Assembly (NCBI GenBank): GCA_030017395.1
Contig: JASEIZ010000122.1
Span: forward strand, 1 to 6,268
DNA from: Desulfobacterales bacterium
GTDB taxonomy: Bacteria > Desulfobacterota > Desulfobacteria > Desulfobacterales > ETH-SRB1
Length of the DNA stretch: 6,268 nucleotides
Direction: 5' to 3'
Part shown: piece after piece, positions 1 through 6,268 of the stretch
Numbering within the stretch: the stretch's first letter is position 1
Layout: the number at the start of each line of letters is the position of its first letter
Notes under the pieces: generated by a model
Told to the model about the DNA's origin: nothing
The model's database searches: none
The model's input: only the letters and a program-made list of their open reading frames with translations
Program-made: the position numbers and the translations under genes

Positions 1-1
1 G

Positions 2-22
2 ATGCCGGATCAAGTCCGGCAT
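2..22. repeat. GC-rich REP-like inverted repeat
   Basis: ATGCCGGA (2-9) and TCCGGCAT (15-22) are perfect inverted complements around the 5-base loop TCAAG, in an otherwise A/T-rich gap. The element touches the window edge and may extend further. From memory, ATGCCGGA…TCCGGCAT units are common dispersed intergenic palindromes in several proteobacterial and Desulfobacterota genomes. Only one copy is seen here. Confidence 0.65.
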
Positions 23-128
23 GACGATTTCGGGACTTTTTACGAGTTCATCAATTTTAAATATTGAATGTTGAATACAATTCCATTAAATCAAGAAAAT
101 TCGAAGGCACACACAGCGATTTTTTTTT

Positions 129-184
129 ACCACGAAGAGCACGAATGAAGCGAAAATAAAGAAAAAATCCTTCGTGTTCGTGGT
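129..184. repeat. Imperfect inverted repeat downstream of bamA
   Basis: ACCACGAA (129-136) pairs with TTCGTGGT (177-184) and CACGAA (140-145) pairs with TTCGTG (171-176). The result is a 14-bp stem broken by a 3-base bulge (137-139), enclosing an A-rich 25-base loop. A run of nine T residues (120-128) abuts the left arm. From memory, similar ACCACGAAG…CTTCGTGGT elements recur between genes in many environmental bacteria, including Desulfobacterota. The second copy that would prove dispersal is not in this window. Confidence 0.7.
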
Positions 185-247
185 GATTAATAATAAAATT
201 ACCTAAGTTAATAACGTTGATTGGTAGTCAATAAAATAGCAATGCAA

Positions 248-2893
248 TTAAAAAGCCGTTCCCATGGTAAATTCCCATCTTCCGCCCCTGTTTTCTCCTT
301 CTTTTGGATCAAGAATATATCCGTTCTCAAGTCTGATGGGCCCTAAGGGCGAATACCACCTGAAGCCGTATCCGGCGCTCTCACGCAGGTCGCCCAAATC
401 AATATTTTCTCCGTAGCTGTACACATCTCCGGCATCATAAAAAATAACGCCGACAATGCCCGCTTTTTTGAGCAAAGGAATTATATATTCAACATTAAAC
501 TGGACAAACTTATTTCCTCCGATCTTGTCGCCATTCTCATCTATAGGGCTTATATCACGCCAGTCAAAACCGCGCAGTGAATTCATGCCGCCAAGGTAAA
601 ACTTGTCGTAATCAAAAAGTTTCTTGTTGGAATTTTTGTTGACATAACCTGTTTCGGCATGCAGGAAACCCACAGTATCCTTAAATAATGGAAAATACCA
701 TCCTGTTTCAGCCATATATTTTGTAAAACCTATTTCTCCGCCAATACCTGCATATTGCACGCTCACACCGTGATACGATCCCTTTGTAGGGTTAAAAAGC
801 CTGTCTCTTGAATCATATCTCAAAGCGGTCGATACGCTGCTTTTTGTATTTTCTCCTTTCGACTCCTTGACAAGATCTGAAGCATAGGTCTCATCTATGT
901 TTTTTATGTCGCTTATGTCAAAAGCATAGGATAAATACAAGCGGGTAAAATCAAAAACCGGATATCCGAATCTAAAGCCGATCCCCCTGCTATACTTGTC
1001 ATAGGTATCATAATCCATTTGCCAGTCGTAAAGATCAACGCCTGCCGACAGAGGAATATCAAAGAGCCACGGTTCGGTAAAACTTAAGGTGTACCTTGTT
1101 GTCTTGCCTCCAAGCTGTGCCTTTAATTGAAGGGTCTGCCCCCGTCCAAAAAGATTCTTCTGGGCAACAGCTGCCACGGCAAAGAAATTCTCGACATTAC
1201 TGTAACCACCTCCAAAGCTGAACATGCCGGTTGGCTTTTCAGTAACATCCACATTCAAAACCATATTGTCGTCGGAGCTTCCCTTTGAAGTATTAATCTT
1301 TATGTCTTCAAAATATTCAAGCCGGTACAGGTCGCGCACCCCTCGTTTTAATCTCTTACCGCTGTAAAGCTCCTGTTCATATACCTTAAGCTGACGGCGG
1401 ATAACCTTATCTCTGGTTTTTGTATTGCCGCTGATAATAATTTTTTCAAAATACACCTGTTTGCCCTTGCCAATGGTGTATGTGATGTTGACCTGTAATT
1501 TTTCCAGGTTTTCCTCTACACGGGGGAATATCTCAGCATATGCATATCCTTCGTCAGAATAAACATCGGTAAGTACAAGCACGTCGTTTCTAACGACTTC
1601 ACGATTATAAAATTTTTCCTTGGTAATTTTAAGATTTTTCTCCAAATCCTCTTTGGGTAATATTATGTCGCCTGCAATATCGACATTTCCGACCATAAAC
1701 TGCGGTCCTTCAAAAATCTTTATTGTAATATCAATCCAATTGTCTTTGTATTCAACATGCGGTTCTCCAACTCTGGCCTGAATATAACCATTATTATAAT
1801 AAAAAGATGAAAGCATGGCGATATCCTGGCTCAGGTCTTCCTTATTAAGCTCCCCCGACGATGTCAGCCATGAAAAAAAACCTTTTTCAGACGACTTCAT
1901 CATCCCTTTCAGCTTTTTGCTGGAATATCTTTTATTTCCTTCAAATATTATCCTTTTTATCCTTACCTTTTTACCCTCTTCAACAACAAATTCAAGATCA
2001 GCCTGATTATGTTCAAGCTCATGTATATTGTAGGTCACTTTTACATTATGATAATTTTTATTTTTATATAACTCCTCTATCCGTTCAATATTACTGCGCA
2101 CATTGAATATGTTCAGAATCGAGCCTGTCTTGATGTTTAAATTTTCCATTATATTTTCACCGTCAAGCACAGTGTTGCCTTTTATCCGAATTGCCCTGAT
2201 GGTCGGTTTTTCTTTTACCCCGAAGGTAATTATCTTTCCTTTTGGCCCATCATCCGCCTCGATTCTTACATCATCGAAATATCCCATTGAAAATATTGAT
2301 TTAAGATCTTTGGCAAGATTTTTTGCAAGAAAGACATCTCCAGGCAAAGTTTCTATGACTTTTTTAATTGCATCCACTTCTATACGCTTGTTGCCTGCTA
2401 TAAGTATTTCCGATATCTTTTCCCTCTTAAAAAGCTTTATGCCAAGCTCGCCGGCAAGCCCATTTACGGATCCAAGGAGATTTTCCATCCCTTTCCCCTC
2501 AACATAGAAAAGCTTTGGGGGGCTTTGCCCAAAAGATTCAACCATCTTAGCATCCAGGCTGAATTTTTGCCCTATCCGTGTAAAACTTCCCCAAACAACA
2601 TAGTCGGCGCCGTTTTTTACACCGATATTCCTGATTGCATCCATGCCTGCGACGGTCTTTTCGCCCGGATAATCGGGCAAGCCGGAAATAGATTCTATAA
2701 CGATTACATCGGCTCCATCCTCTTTAAGGCGCTTTTTGATTACATCAGGAATTTCAGCTTTAAGATATGAAAGATCCTCTTGCGAATATGTTTCAAAAGG
2801 CAGTATGACAATGCTCACCGATTTTTGAGAATGTGCGGCATTTGGCAAAAGAAAAATCGTTGTAATTATTAGAAGGCTTAAAAGTCTATACAT
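248..2893 (-). CDS. bamA: Outer membrane protein assembly factor BamA with extra N-terminal domain
   Basis: Omp85-family outer-membrane protein that folds and inserts beta-barrel proteins. From the chosen ATG it has 881 residues, longer than the 810 of E. coli BamA. Residues 1-22 form a signal peptide (MYRLLSLLIITTIFLLPNAA, then H-S; likely cleavage before Gln23). About 23-157 is an extra domain resembling TolB N-terminal/CsgG-like folds (IVILPFE near the start, GADYVVWGS at 95-103). Five POTRA domains follow, at about 158-230, 231-307, 308-396, 397-477 and 478-554; most open with an IxGN-type strand. The barrel is about 555-881, with the loop-6 motif LRGF at 773-776 and a C-terminal beta-signal ending in Phe881. 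Start choice: a TTG at 2908 in the same frame overlaps the GAGGTG ribosome binding site of the ATG at 2893, and the signal peptide fits the ATG. It lies 44 bases after lolD, probably in the same operon. The barrel family is certain; the fold of the extra domain is inferred. Confidence 0.95.
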   Translation of the reverse strand: MYRLLSLLIITTIFLLPNAAHSQKSVSIVILPFETYSQEDLSYLKAEIPDVIKKRLKEDGADVIVIESISGLPDYPGEKTVAGMDAIRNIGVKNGADYVVWGSFTRIGQKFSLDAKMVESFGQSPPKLFYVEGKGMENLLGSVNGLAGELGIKLFKREKISEILIAGNKRIEVDAIKKVIETLPGDVFLAKNLAKDLKSIFSMGYFDDVRIEADDGPKGKIITFGVKEKPTIRAIRIKGNTVLDGENIMENLNIKTGSILNIFNVRSNIERIEELYKNKNYHNVKVTYNIHELEHNQADLEFVVEEGKKVRIKRIIFEGNKRYSSKKLKGMMKSSEKGFFSWLTSSGELNKEDLSQDIAMLSSFYYNNGYIQARVGEPHVEYKDNWIDITIKIFEGPQFMVGNVDIAGDIILPKEDLEKNLKITKEKFYNREVVRNDVLVLTDVYSDEGYAYAEIFPRVEENLEKLQVNITYTIGKGKQVYFEKIIISGNTKTRDKVIRRQLKVYEQELYSGKRLKRGVRDLYRLEYFEDIKINTSKGSSDDNMVLNVDVTEKPTGMFSFGGGYSNVENFFAVAAVAQKNLFGRGQTLQLKAQLGGKTTRYTLSFTEPWLFDIPLSAGVDLYDWQMDYDTYDKYSRGIGFRFGYPVFDFTRLYLSYAFDISDIKNIDETYASDLVKESKGENTKSSVSTALRYDSRDRLFNPTKGSYHGVSVQYAGIGGEIGFTKYMAETGWYFPLFKDTVGFLHAETGYVNKNSNKKLFDYDKFYLGGMNSLRGFDWRDISPIDENGDKIGGNKFVQFNVEYIIPLLKKAGIVGVIFYDAGDVYSYGENIDLGDLRESAGYGFRWYSPLGPIRLENGYILDPKEGENRGGRWEFTMGTAF

Positions 2894-2900
2894 ACTAAAA

Positions 2901-2906
2901 CACCTC
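2901..2906 (-). promoter_or_regulatory. Ribosome binding site of bamA
   Basis: GAGGTG on the minus strand ends 7 bases before the ATG at 2891-2893, a good spacing. The upstream in-frame TTG (2906-2908) shares a base with this site, so it is unlikely to be the start. This sets the mature reading at 881 residues and places the signal peptide at the very N-terminus. Confidence 0.8.
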
Positions 2907-2915
2907 AATTAAGTA

Positions 2916-2941
2916 GTAACCGTTCACAGGTTCACGGTTAC
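2916..2941. repeat. Palindrome at the lolD/bamA junction
   Basis: GTAACCGT (2916-2923) is the exact inverted complement of ACGGTTAC (2934-2941), with a 10-base loop. The loop region also contains a short direct repeat, TTCACAGGTTCAC. The lolD stop codon (2938-2940) lies in one arm. The bamA ribosome binding site begins 9 bases beyond the other arm in the transcript. There is no T-tract after it, so it is not a classic intrinsic terminator. It could be a dispersed intergenic repeat, an RNA processing or stability site, or a modulator of bamA translation; the sequence does not decide between these. Confidence 0.7.
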
Positions 2942-3639
2942 GTTTTTACCAGTTGCCCGTCGATGATTGTTACAATATGCGACATATACGATGCGAGATC
3001 CATGTTGTGTGTAACCACAACCAGTGTCATGCATAATTCATCGTTTAATTCCATAAGCAGATCGTGAACCTGGTTTTTGTTTTTTTCATCAAGATTGCCT
3101 GTGGGTTCATCTGCTAAAAGAATAATCGGCTTCATGACCAGGGCTCTTGCCAGGGCGACCCGTTGCTGTTCTCCACCTGAAAGTTTATTTACCCTGTATG
3201 ACAGTCTGTCTTTAAGCCCCACCCTTACAAGAATCGCCTCTGCGGCCTCTCTTGCCTCTTTCTTGCTTAACCCTTTTATAAGAGCCGGCATCATCGTGTT
3301 TTCTATGGCACTGAATTCAGGAAGCAAGTGATGAAACTGAAAAACAAAACCTATGGATTCGTTTCGAAACTTTGCAAGCTTTTCATCATCAAAAAGCAGG
3401 ACATTTTTGTCTTGAAAAAGCAATGTTCCGCTGTCCGGCAGGTCAAGAGTGCCAAGTATATGCAGAAGTGTGGATTTGCCGATACCGGAAGCTCCTACAA
3501 TGGATATTGTTTCTCCTGCATCCAAATCAAGGTTAACGGATTTTAATATTTCAACCCTTATGCCGTTGTGGTTGAAACTCTTGCTTAAATCTCTAACACT
3601 TATTAAATGAGACTGCCTGCCTGTTTGATTGTCAACCAT
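2938..3639 (-). CDS. lolD: Lipoprotein-releasing ABC transporter ATP-binding protein LolD
   Basis: Cytoplasmic ATPase that powers lipoprotein release by the LolC-type permease encoded just upstream. From the chosen ATG it has 233 residues, the usual LolD size. Every ABC motif is intact: Walker A GASGIGKST at 49-57, Q-loop Gln101, signature LSGGEQQR at 153-160, Walker B ILLADE ending at Glu178, D-loop GNLD at 181-184 and switch His211. The stretch FVFQFHHLLPEFSAIENT after the Q-loop is typical of LolD and separates it from the related MacB and FtsE ATPases. Start choice: a TTG at 3654 in the same frame would add five residues, but it forms part of TTGAGG, which works better as the ribosome binding site for the ATG at 3639 (9-base spacing). 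That ATG overlaps the lolC stop in ATGGTTGA, implying translational coupling. Confidence 0.95.
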   Translation of the reverse strand: MVDNQTGRQSHLISVRDLSKSFNHNGIRVEILKSVNLDLDAGETISIVGASGIGKSTLLHILGTLDLPDSGTLLFQDKNVLLFDDEKLAKFRNESIGFVFQFHHLLPEFSAIENTMMPALIKGLSKKEAREAAEAILVRVGLKDRLSYRVNKLSGGEQQRVALARALVMKPIILLADEPTGNLDEKNKNQVHDLLMELNDELCMTLVVVTHNMDLASYMSHIVTIIDGQLVKT

Positions 3640-4876
3640 AGCGGATTGCCTCAACAGGGTTAAGCTTTGAGGCCTTACGCGCCGGATAAAGTGTCGCCAG
3701 ATAACAGATTATCATGGCGGCAGATACGATAACAAAAACATCTAATGCCTCAAGTTTTACAGGCAGGGTAGTAAAATAATACACATCGCCCGGAAGCTTG
3801 ATGAATTTGTAGCGCTCAAGCAACATACATCCTGTCAGCCCAAAACACATCCCTAAAACTGTGCCTGCTGAGCCGACAATCATCCCTTTGAATACAAAAA
3901 TTCTTCTAATGCTCTTATCGGTTGCGCCCATGGCCTTTAAAATTGCGATATCCTTTGTTTTTCCCATAACCATCATAATAAGTGAGCTTGCGATGTTAAA
4001 GGCCGCGACAAGAACGATAAGAGTCAAAATAATAAACATAGCCTTTTTTTCGAGTTTAAGCGCGGAAAAAAGGTTGCGATTCATCTGCATCCAGTCCCTT
4101 GCCCAATATGACCCTGTTTTATATTTTTGGTTAAGGTTTGCCGTAATATTTCTCGCTATATTATCTGCTTGGTAAATATCATTTACACGAACACCAATAT
4201 TGGTTACCGCCTCTCCAATATGCAGGATAGATTGTGCATCTTTTATGTGTACATAAGCAAGAGATGTATCATATTCATACATCCCTGATTCAAAAAGGCC
4301 TGTTACCCTGAATCGTTTCATTGCAGGTATATACCCAACAGGAGCAATCATGCCACGCGGTGAAATCAGATAAATAATATCGTTTTCCATTACACCTAAA
4401 TTCCTGGCAAGCTCCCGGCCTAAAATAATCCCCGGCACAAAGACGGATGTGCCTACATTCTGATTTTTTGTTAATCTTTGTTCCAGAAAAGTTTTGTCAA
4501 GACTTTTTATTGCCTGGCCTGCGGATCCCGGTTCTATCCCTCTTAAAACAGCCCCTGATACCCGGGATGACGAACGAAGCATAATCTGGCTGAAAACATA
4601 GGGTGAGGCTGTTTTCACTCCGTCTATTTTTTCAATGTCTTTGATTATCCGGTGATAATCTGTAAAGGCACTGTCGTAACGCATTATCATAACATGCGAT
4701 TCAACGCCAAGGATGCGGGATCTGAATTCAGACTCCGCGCCTGACATAACGGCAATTACTATAATAAGGGCCATGACGCCTATAGTAATGCCTGCTATGG
4801 AAAGAATTGTAATTAATGAAATGAAGGTTTGTTTTACCCTCAGATAGCGGTTGCCTATGAAATATTCAAAAGTCAT
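3632..4876 (-). CDS. lolC: Lipoprotein-releasing ABC transporter permease, LolC/LolE family
   Basis: Inner-membrane subunit of the Lol exporter, which extracts outer-membrane-destined lipoproteins and hands them to LolA. The 414-residue protein matches the family length (about 400-415). The start fits the family N-terminus (MTFEYFIGNRYLR, then FISLITILSIAG). The predicted layout is TM1 about 19-45, a periplasmic domain about 46-278 (MacB-PCD type), then TM2 about 279-303, TM3 about 327-351 and TM4 about 379-397 (FtsX-type permease domain). KTKDIAILKAMGAT (306-319) is the cytoplasmic segment expected to contact the ATPase. The C-terminus, YPARKASKLNPVEAIRYG, is characteristic. A proline/glycine-rich segment at 173-184 resembles the LolA-binding hook of E. 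coli LolC. No good Shine-Dalgarno sequence precedes the ATG, and the lysS stop is only 2 bases away, so translation is probably coupled. Only one permease is present here, so it may work as a homodimer. LolC versus LolE naming is uncertain; the family is not. Confidence 0.93.
   Translation of the reverse strand: MTFEYFIGNRYLRVKQTFISLITILSIAGITIGVMALIIVIAVMSGAESEFRSRILGVESHVMIMRYDSAFTDYHRIIKDIEKIDGVKTASPYVFSQIMLRSSSRVSGAVLRGIEPGSAGQAIKSLDKTFLEQRLTKNQNVGTSVFVPGIILGRELARNLGVMENDIIYLISPRGMIAPVGYIPAMKRFRVTGLFESGMYEYDTSLAYVHIKDAQSILHIGEAVTNIGVRVNDIYQADNIARNITANLNQKYKTGSYWARDWMQMNRNLFSALKLEKKAMFIILTLIVLVAAFNIASSLIMMVMGKTKDIAILKAMGATDKSIRRIFVFKGMIVGSAGTVLGMCFGLTGCMLLERYKFIKLPGDVYYFTTLPVKLEALDVFVIVSAAMIICYLATLYPARKASKLNPVEAIRYG
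3649..3652 (-). promoter_or_regulatory. Ribosome binding site of lolD
   Basis: GAGG on the minus strand lies inside the lolC coding end, 9 bases before the ATG at 3637-3639. It overlaps the alternative in-frame TTG codon at 3652-3654, which argues that the TTG is not the start. Confidence 0.7.
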
Positions 4877-4878
4877 AA

Positions 4879-6268
4879 TTAAATAATAGTGTCATTTTTC
4901 TCGCTTTTCATGAGCGGGAAAAGAATAACCTCACGTATGGAAGCAGAATCGGTAAAAATCATCGCAAGCCTGTCTATTCCTATCCCTTCGCCGGCAGTTG
5001 GAGGCATTCCGTATTCCAATGCTCTGATATAATCTTCATCCATATAATGGGCATCTTCATCTCCTGCTTCCCTGTCCGCAACTTGTTGAAGAAAACGTTT
5101 TTTCTGGTCTTCAGGATCATTAAGCTCGGAAAATCCATTGGCGAGTTCATGCCCGGCGATAAAAAGTTCAAAGCGGTCGGTTAGTGTGGGATCATCGTCG
5201 CTTTTCCTGGAAAGCGGGGAAATTTCAACCGGATATCCGGTAATATATGTGGGTTGAATCAGCTTTGGTTCCACTAAAATATCAAACAGTTTTGCAATAA
5301 TTTTTCCTAAACGAACGTTTTTTGCTCCTGTTTTTTGTGTTATGTTGATGTTTTTTAAGGAGGCAAAATCAAGCAGTTTTTCCTTATCATCAAGCAGGCG
5401 GGGATCAATGCCTCCAATTTCCTCCATAGCCTTAAGTAAAGTCATACGACGCCACTTGCGCCCCAAATCGATACTATTTCCATTGTATTTTATTATTGCG
5501 GAGCCTGTAACATTTATAGCCGCAACCCTTAACATTTCTTCGGTCAAATCCATCAAATCGGTATAAGTAGCATATGCCTGGTAAAACTCAAGCATGGTAA
5601 ACTCAGGATTATGCCGTGTTGAAACCCCCTCATTTCTGAAATTTCTGTTAAGCTCAAAAACCTTTTCAAAGCCGCCTATGACAAGACGCTTTAAATACAG
5701 CTCAGGCGCAATACGTAAAAACAGATTCATCCCCAGAGCATTATGGTATGTTTTAAACGGTGTGGCTTCCGCGCCCCCAGGGATTGGTTGCATCATGGGA
5801 GTCTCTACTTCGAGGAAATCACGCCTAAGAAGAAATGTGCGTATTTCCTGAACGATTTTGCTGCGTTTCACAAATATATCACGCACATTCGAATTCATTA
5901 TCAAATCAATGTAGCGCCGGCGATAACGTTTTTCAGGATCTTTAAGCCCATGAAACTTCTCCGGAAGAGGTCTTATTGCCTTGCAAACAAGTTTTATTTC
6001 ATTGGCCAGTTGAGTCCACTCTCCTGTTTTAGTCTTAAACATTCCTCCTTTTATGCCGATAAAATCCCCGATATCGAGCTGTTTAAACAGAGAAAATGCT
6101 TCGTCGCCAATACGGTCTTTTCTAATATATGCCTGAAGCTGCCCCGTGTGATCCCTGAATCTTATAAAAGCGGCTTTGCCGAATCGGTTTATTGCCATCA
6201 TACGTCCTGCAAGAGCAAAAACAGGAGCATTTTCCGTGATGGAATCTGGCGTTTTTTCTATCTCTTTG
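4879..6268 (-). CDS. lysS: Lysyl-tRNA synthetase, class II (5' end beyond window)
   Basis: Charges tRNA-Lys with lysine in the cytoplasm, using ATP. The reading frame stays open to the right edge: 22 codons lie upstream of the first in-frame ATG pair and continue the anticodon-binding OB fold (…FALAGRMMAINRFGKAAF…), so the ATG at 6201 is internal. The visible part is 462 residues; the family is usually about 490-510, so roughly 30-45 N-terminal residues are missing. Numbering from the first complete codon, the OB fold covers about 1-100. Class II motif 1 (FLEVETPMMQ) is near 151-161, motif 2 (FRNEGVSTRHNPEF) at 210-223 and motif 3 (GEGIGIDRL) at 426-434. HELANGFSELNDP, at 373-385, is the lysine-pocket segment typical of LysRS. 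No damage is visible. The stop codon lies 2 bases before the lolC start, suggesting one transcript. The identification is very secure. Confidence 0.97.
   Translation of the reverse strand, partial: KEIEKTPDSITENAPVFALAGRMMAINRFGKAAFIRFRDHTGQLQAYIRKDRIGDEAFSLFKQLDIGDFIGIKGGMFKTKTGEWTQLANEIKLVCKAIRPLPEKFHGLKDPEKRYRRRYIDLIMNSNVRDIFVKRSKIVQEIRTFLLRRDFLEVETPMMQPIPGGAEATPFKTYHNALGMNLFLRIAPELYLKRLVIGGFEKVFELNRNFRNEGVSTRHNPEFTMLEFYQAYATYTDLMDLTEEMLRVAAINVTGSAIIKYNGNSIDLGRKWRRMTLLKAMEEIGGIDPRLLDDKEKLLDFASLKNINITQKTGAKNVRLGKIIAKLFDILVEPKLIQPTYITGYPVEISPLSRKSDDDPTLTDRFELFIAGHELANGFSELNDPEDQKKRFLQQVADREAGDEDAHYMDEDYIRALEYGMPPTAGEGIGIDRLAMIFTDSASIREVILFPLMKSEKNDTII

Larger units (their letters stand above)
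1..247. other. Non-coding gap after bamA
   Basis: I see no coding frame, tRNA or other RNA gene here. The stretch holds two inverted repeats (2-22 and 129-184), a tandem TTGAAT pair (64-69 and 71-76), a T9 run (120-128) and A/T-rich sequence. No hairpin followed by a T-tract in the direction of bamA transcription is visible, so the operon may continue beyond the left edge or end by another route. In related genomes, as I recall, an OmpH/Skp-type chaperone gene often follows bamA; that cannot be checked here. Confidence 0.6.
248..6268 (-). other. Probable operon lysS-lolC-lolD-bamA
   Basis: The four genes are co-directional. Their spacings are +2 bases (lysS to lolC), an 8-base overlap (lolC to lolD) and 44 bases (lolD to bamA). 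No gap is long enough to suggest an obvious separate promoter, so the promoter probably lies upstream of lysS beyond the right edge. The grouping joins lipoprotein export with barrel-protein assembly. A shared transcript is inferred from spacing alone. Confidence 0.75.

Noticed and set aside
120..184. Possible intrinsic terminator for bamA
   Set aside because: In the bamA transcript the hairpin is followed by a run of A, not U; the T-run lies on the wrong strand and side. It does not fit a standard intrinsic terminator.
2103..2507. 134-codon open frame on the plus strand inside bamA
   Set aside because: It lies wholly antisense to a well-supported bamA region (extra domain, POTRA1 and the start of POTRA2) and shows no recognisable family. 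It is best explained as a shadow of that gene.
2663..2678. GCCCG/CGGGC hairpin inside bamA
   Set aside because: It is a 5-bp stem within coding sequence for residues near Pro73-Lys79, short enough to arise by chance and with no supporting context.
3861..4175. 104-codon open frame on the plus strand inside lolC
   Set aside because: It is antisense to the conserved permease domain, and its hydrophobic look follows from the membrane-segment codons on the other strand. No ribosome binding site or family match is visible.
4926..4995. LysRS motif 3 reading PTAGEGIGIDRL rather than the common PTGGLGIGIDRL
   Set aside because: The catalytic arginine and glycines are kept, and I recall this variant from other Deltaproteobacteria. 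It is normal variation, not a sign of altered function.
4980..5171. 63-codon minus-strand frame inside lysS
   Set aside because: It overlaps the LysRS catalytic region in another frame and simply reads out-of-frame lysS sequence. A frameshifted duplicate is not supported.

Overview
The window carries four genes, all on the minus strand and packed head to tail. In transcription order (right to left) they are the 3' part of lysS (lysyl-tRNA synthetase, open at the right edge), a LolC/LolE-type lipoprotein-releasing permease, its LolD-type ATPase, and bamA (outer-membrane beta-barrel assembly factor). A 247-base non-coding stretch with palindromic repeat-like sequence follows bamA at the left edge. 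The many open frames inside these genes on the other strand or in other frames look like shadows and are left out.

Organism: the LolCD and BamA machinery shows a Gram-negative bacterium with an outer membrane. The order lysS-lolC-lolD-bamA, the extra N-terminal domain on BamA, the moderate G+C (by eye, low to mid 40s percent) and the style of the intergenic palindromes suggest a sulfate-reducer-type member of the Desulfobacterota (former Deltaproteobacteria, Desulfobacteraceae-like). This is an inference from memory of such genomes, not a database result.

Layout: 1-247 is non-coding, with two inverted repeats and A/T-rich filler. 248-2893 is bamA. 2894-2937 is a short gap holding the bamA ribosome binding site and most of a palindrome that includes the lolD stop codon. 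2938-3639 is lolD, whose start overlaps the lolC stop by 8 bases. 3632-4876 is lolC, 2 bases after the lysS stop. 4879-6268 is lysS, without its N-terminus.

How the genes work together: LolC and LolD should form an inner-membrane ABC complex that extracts mature lipoproteins and passes them to a periplasmic carrier. BamA folds and inserts outer-membrane proteins and in known systems depends on lipoprotein partners, so joint expression of lipoprotein export and barrel assembly makes sense. lysS is a housekeeping gene that probably shares the transcript. Most of the window is ordinary core-genome content. The points worth a second look are the extra BamA domain, the single permease with a LolC-like hook, the palindrome at the lolD/bamA junction, and the two repeat-like elements after bamA. 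I found no convincing sign of an undescribed system.
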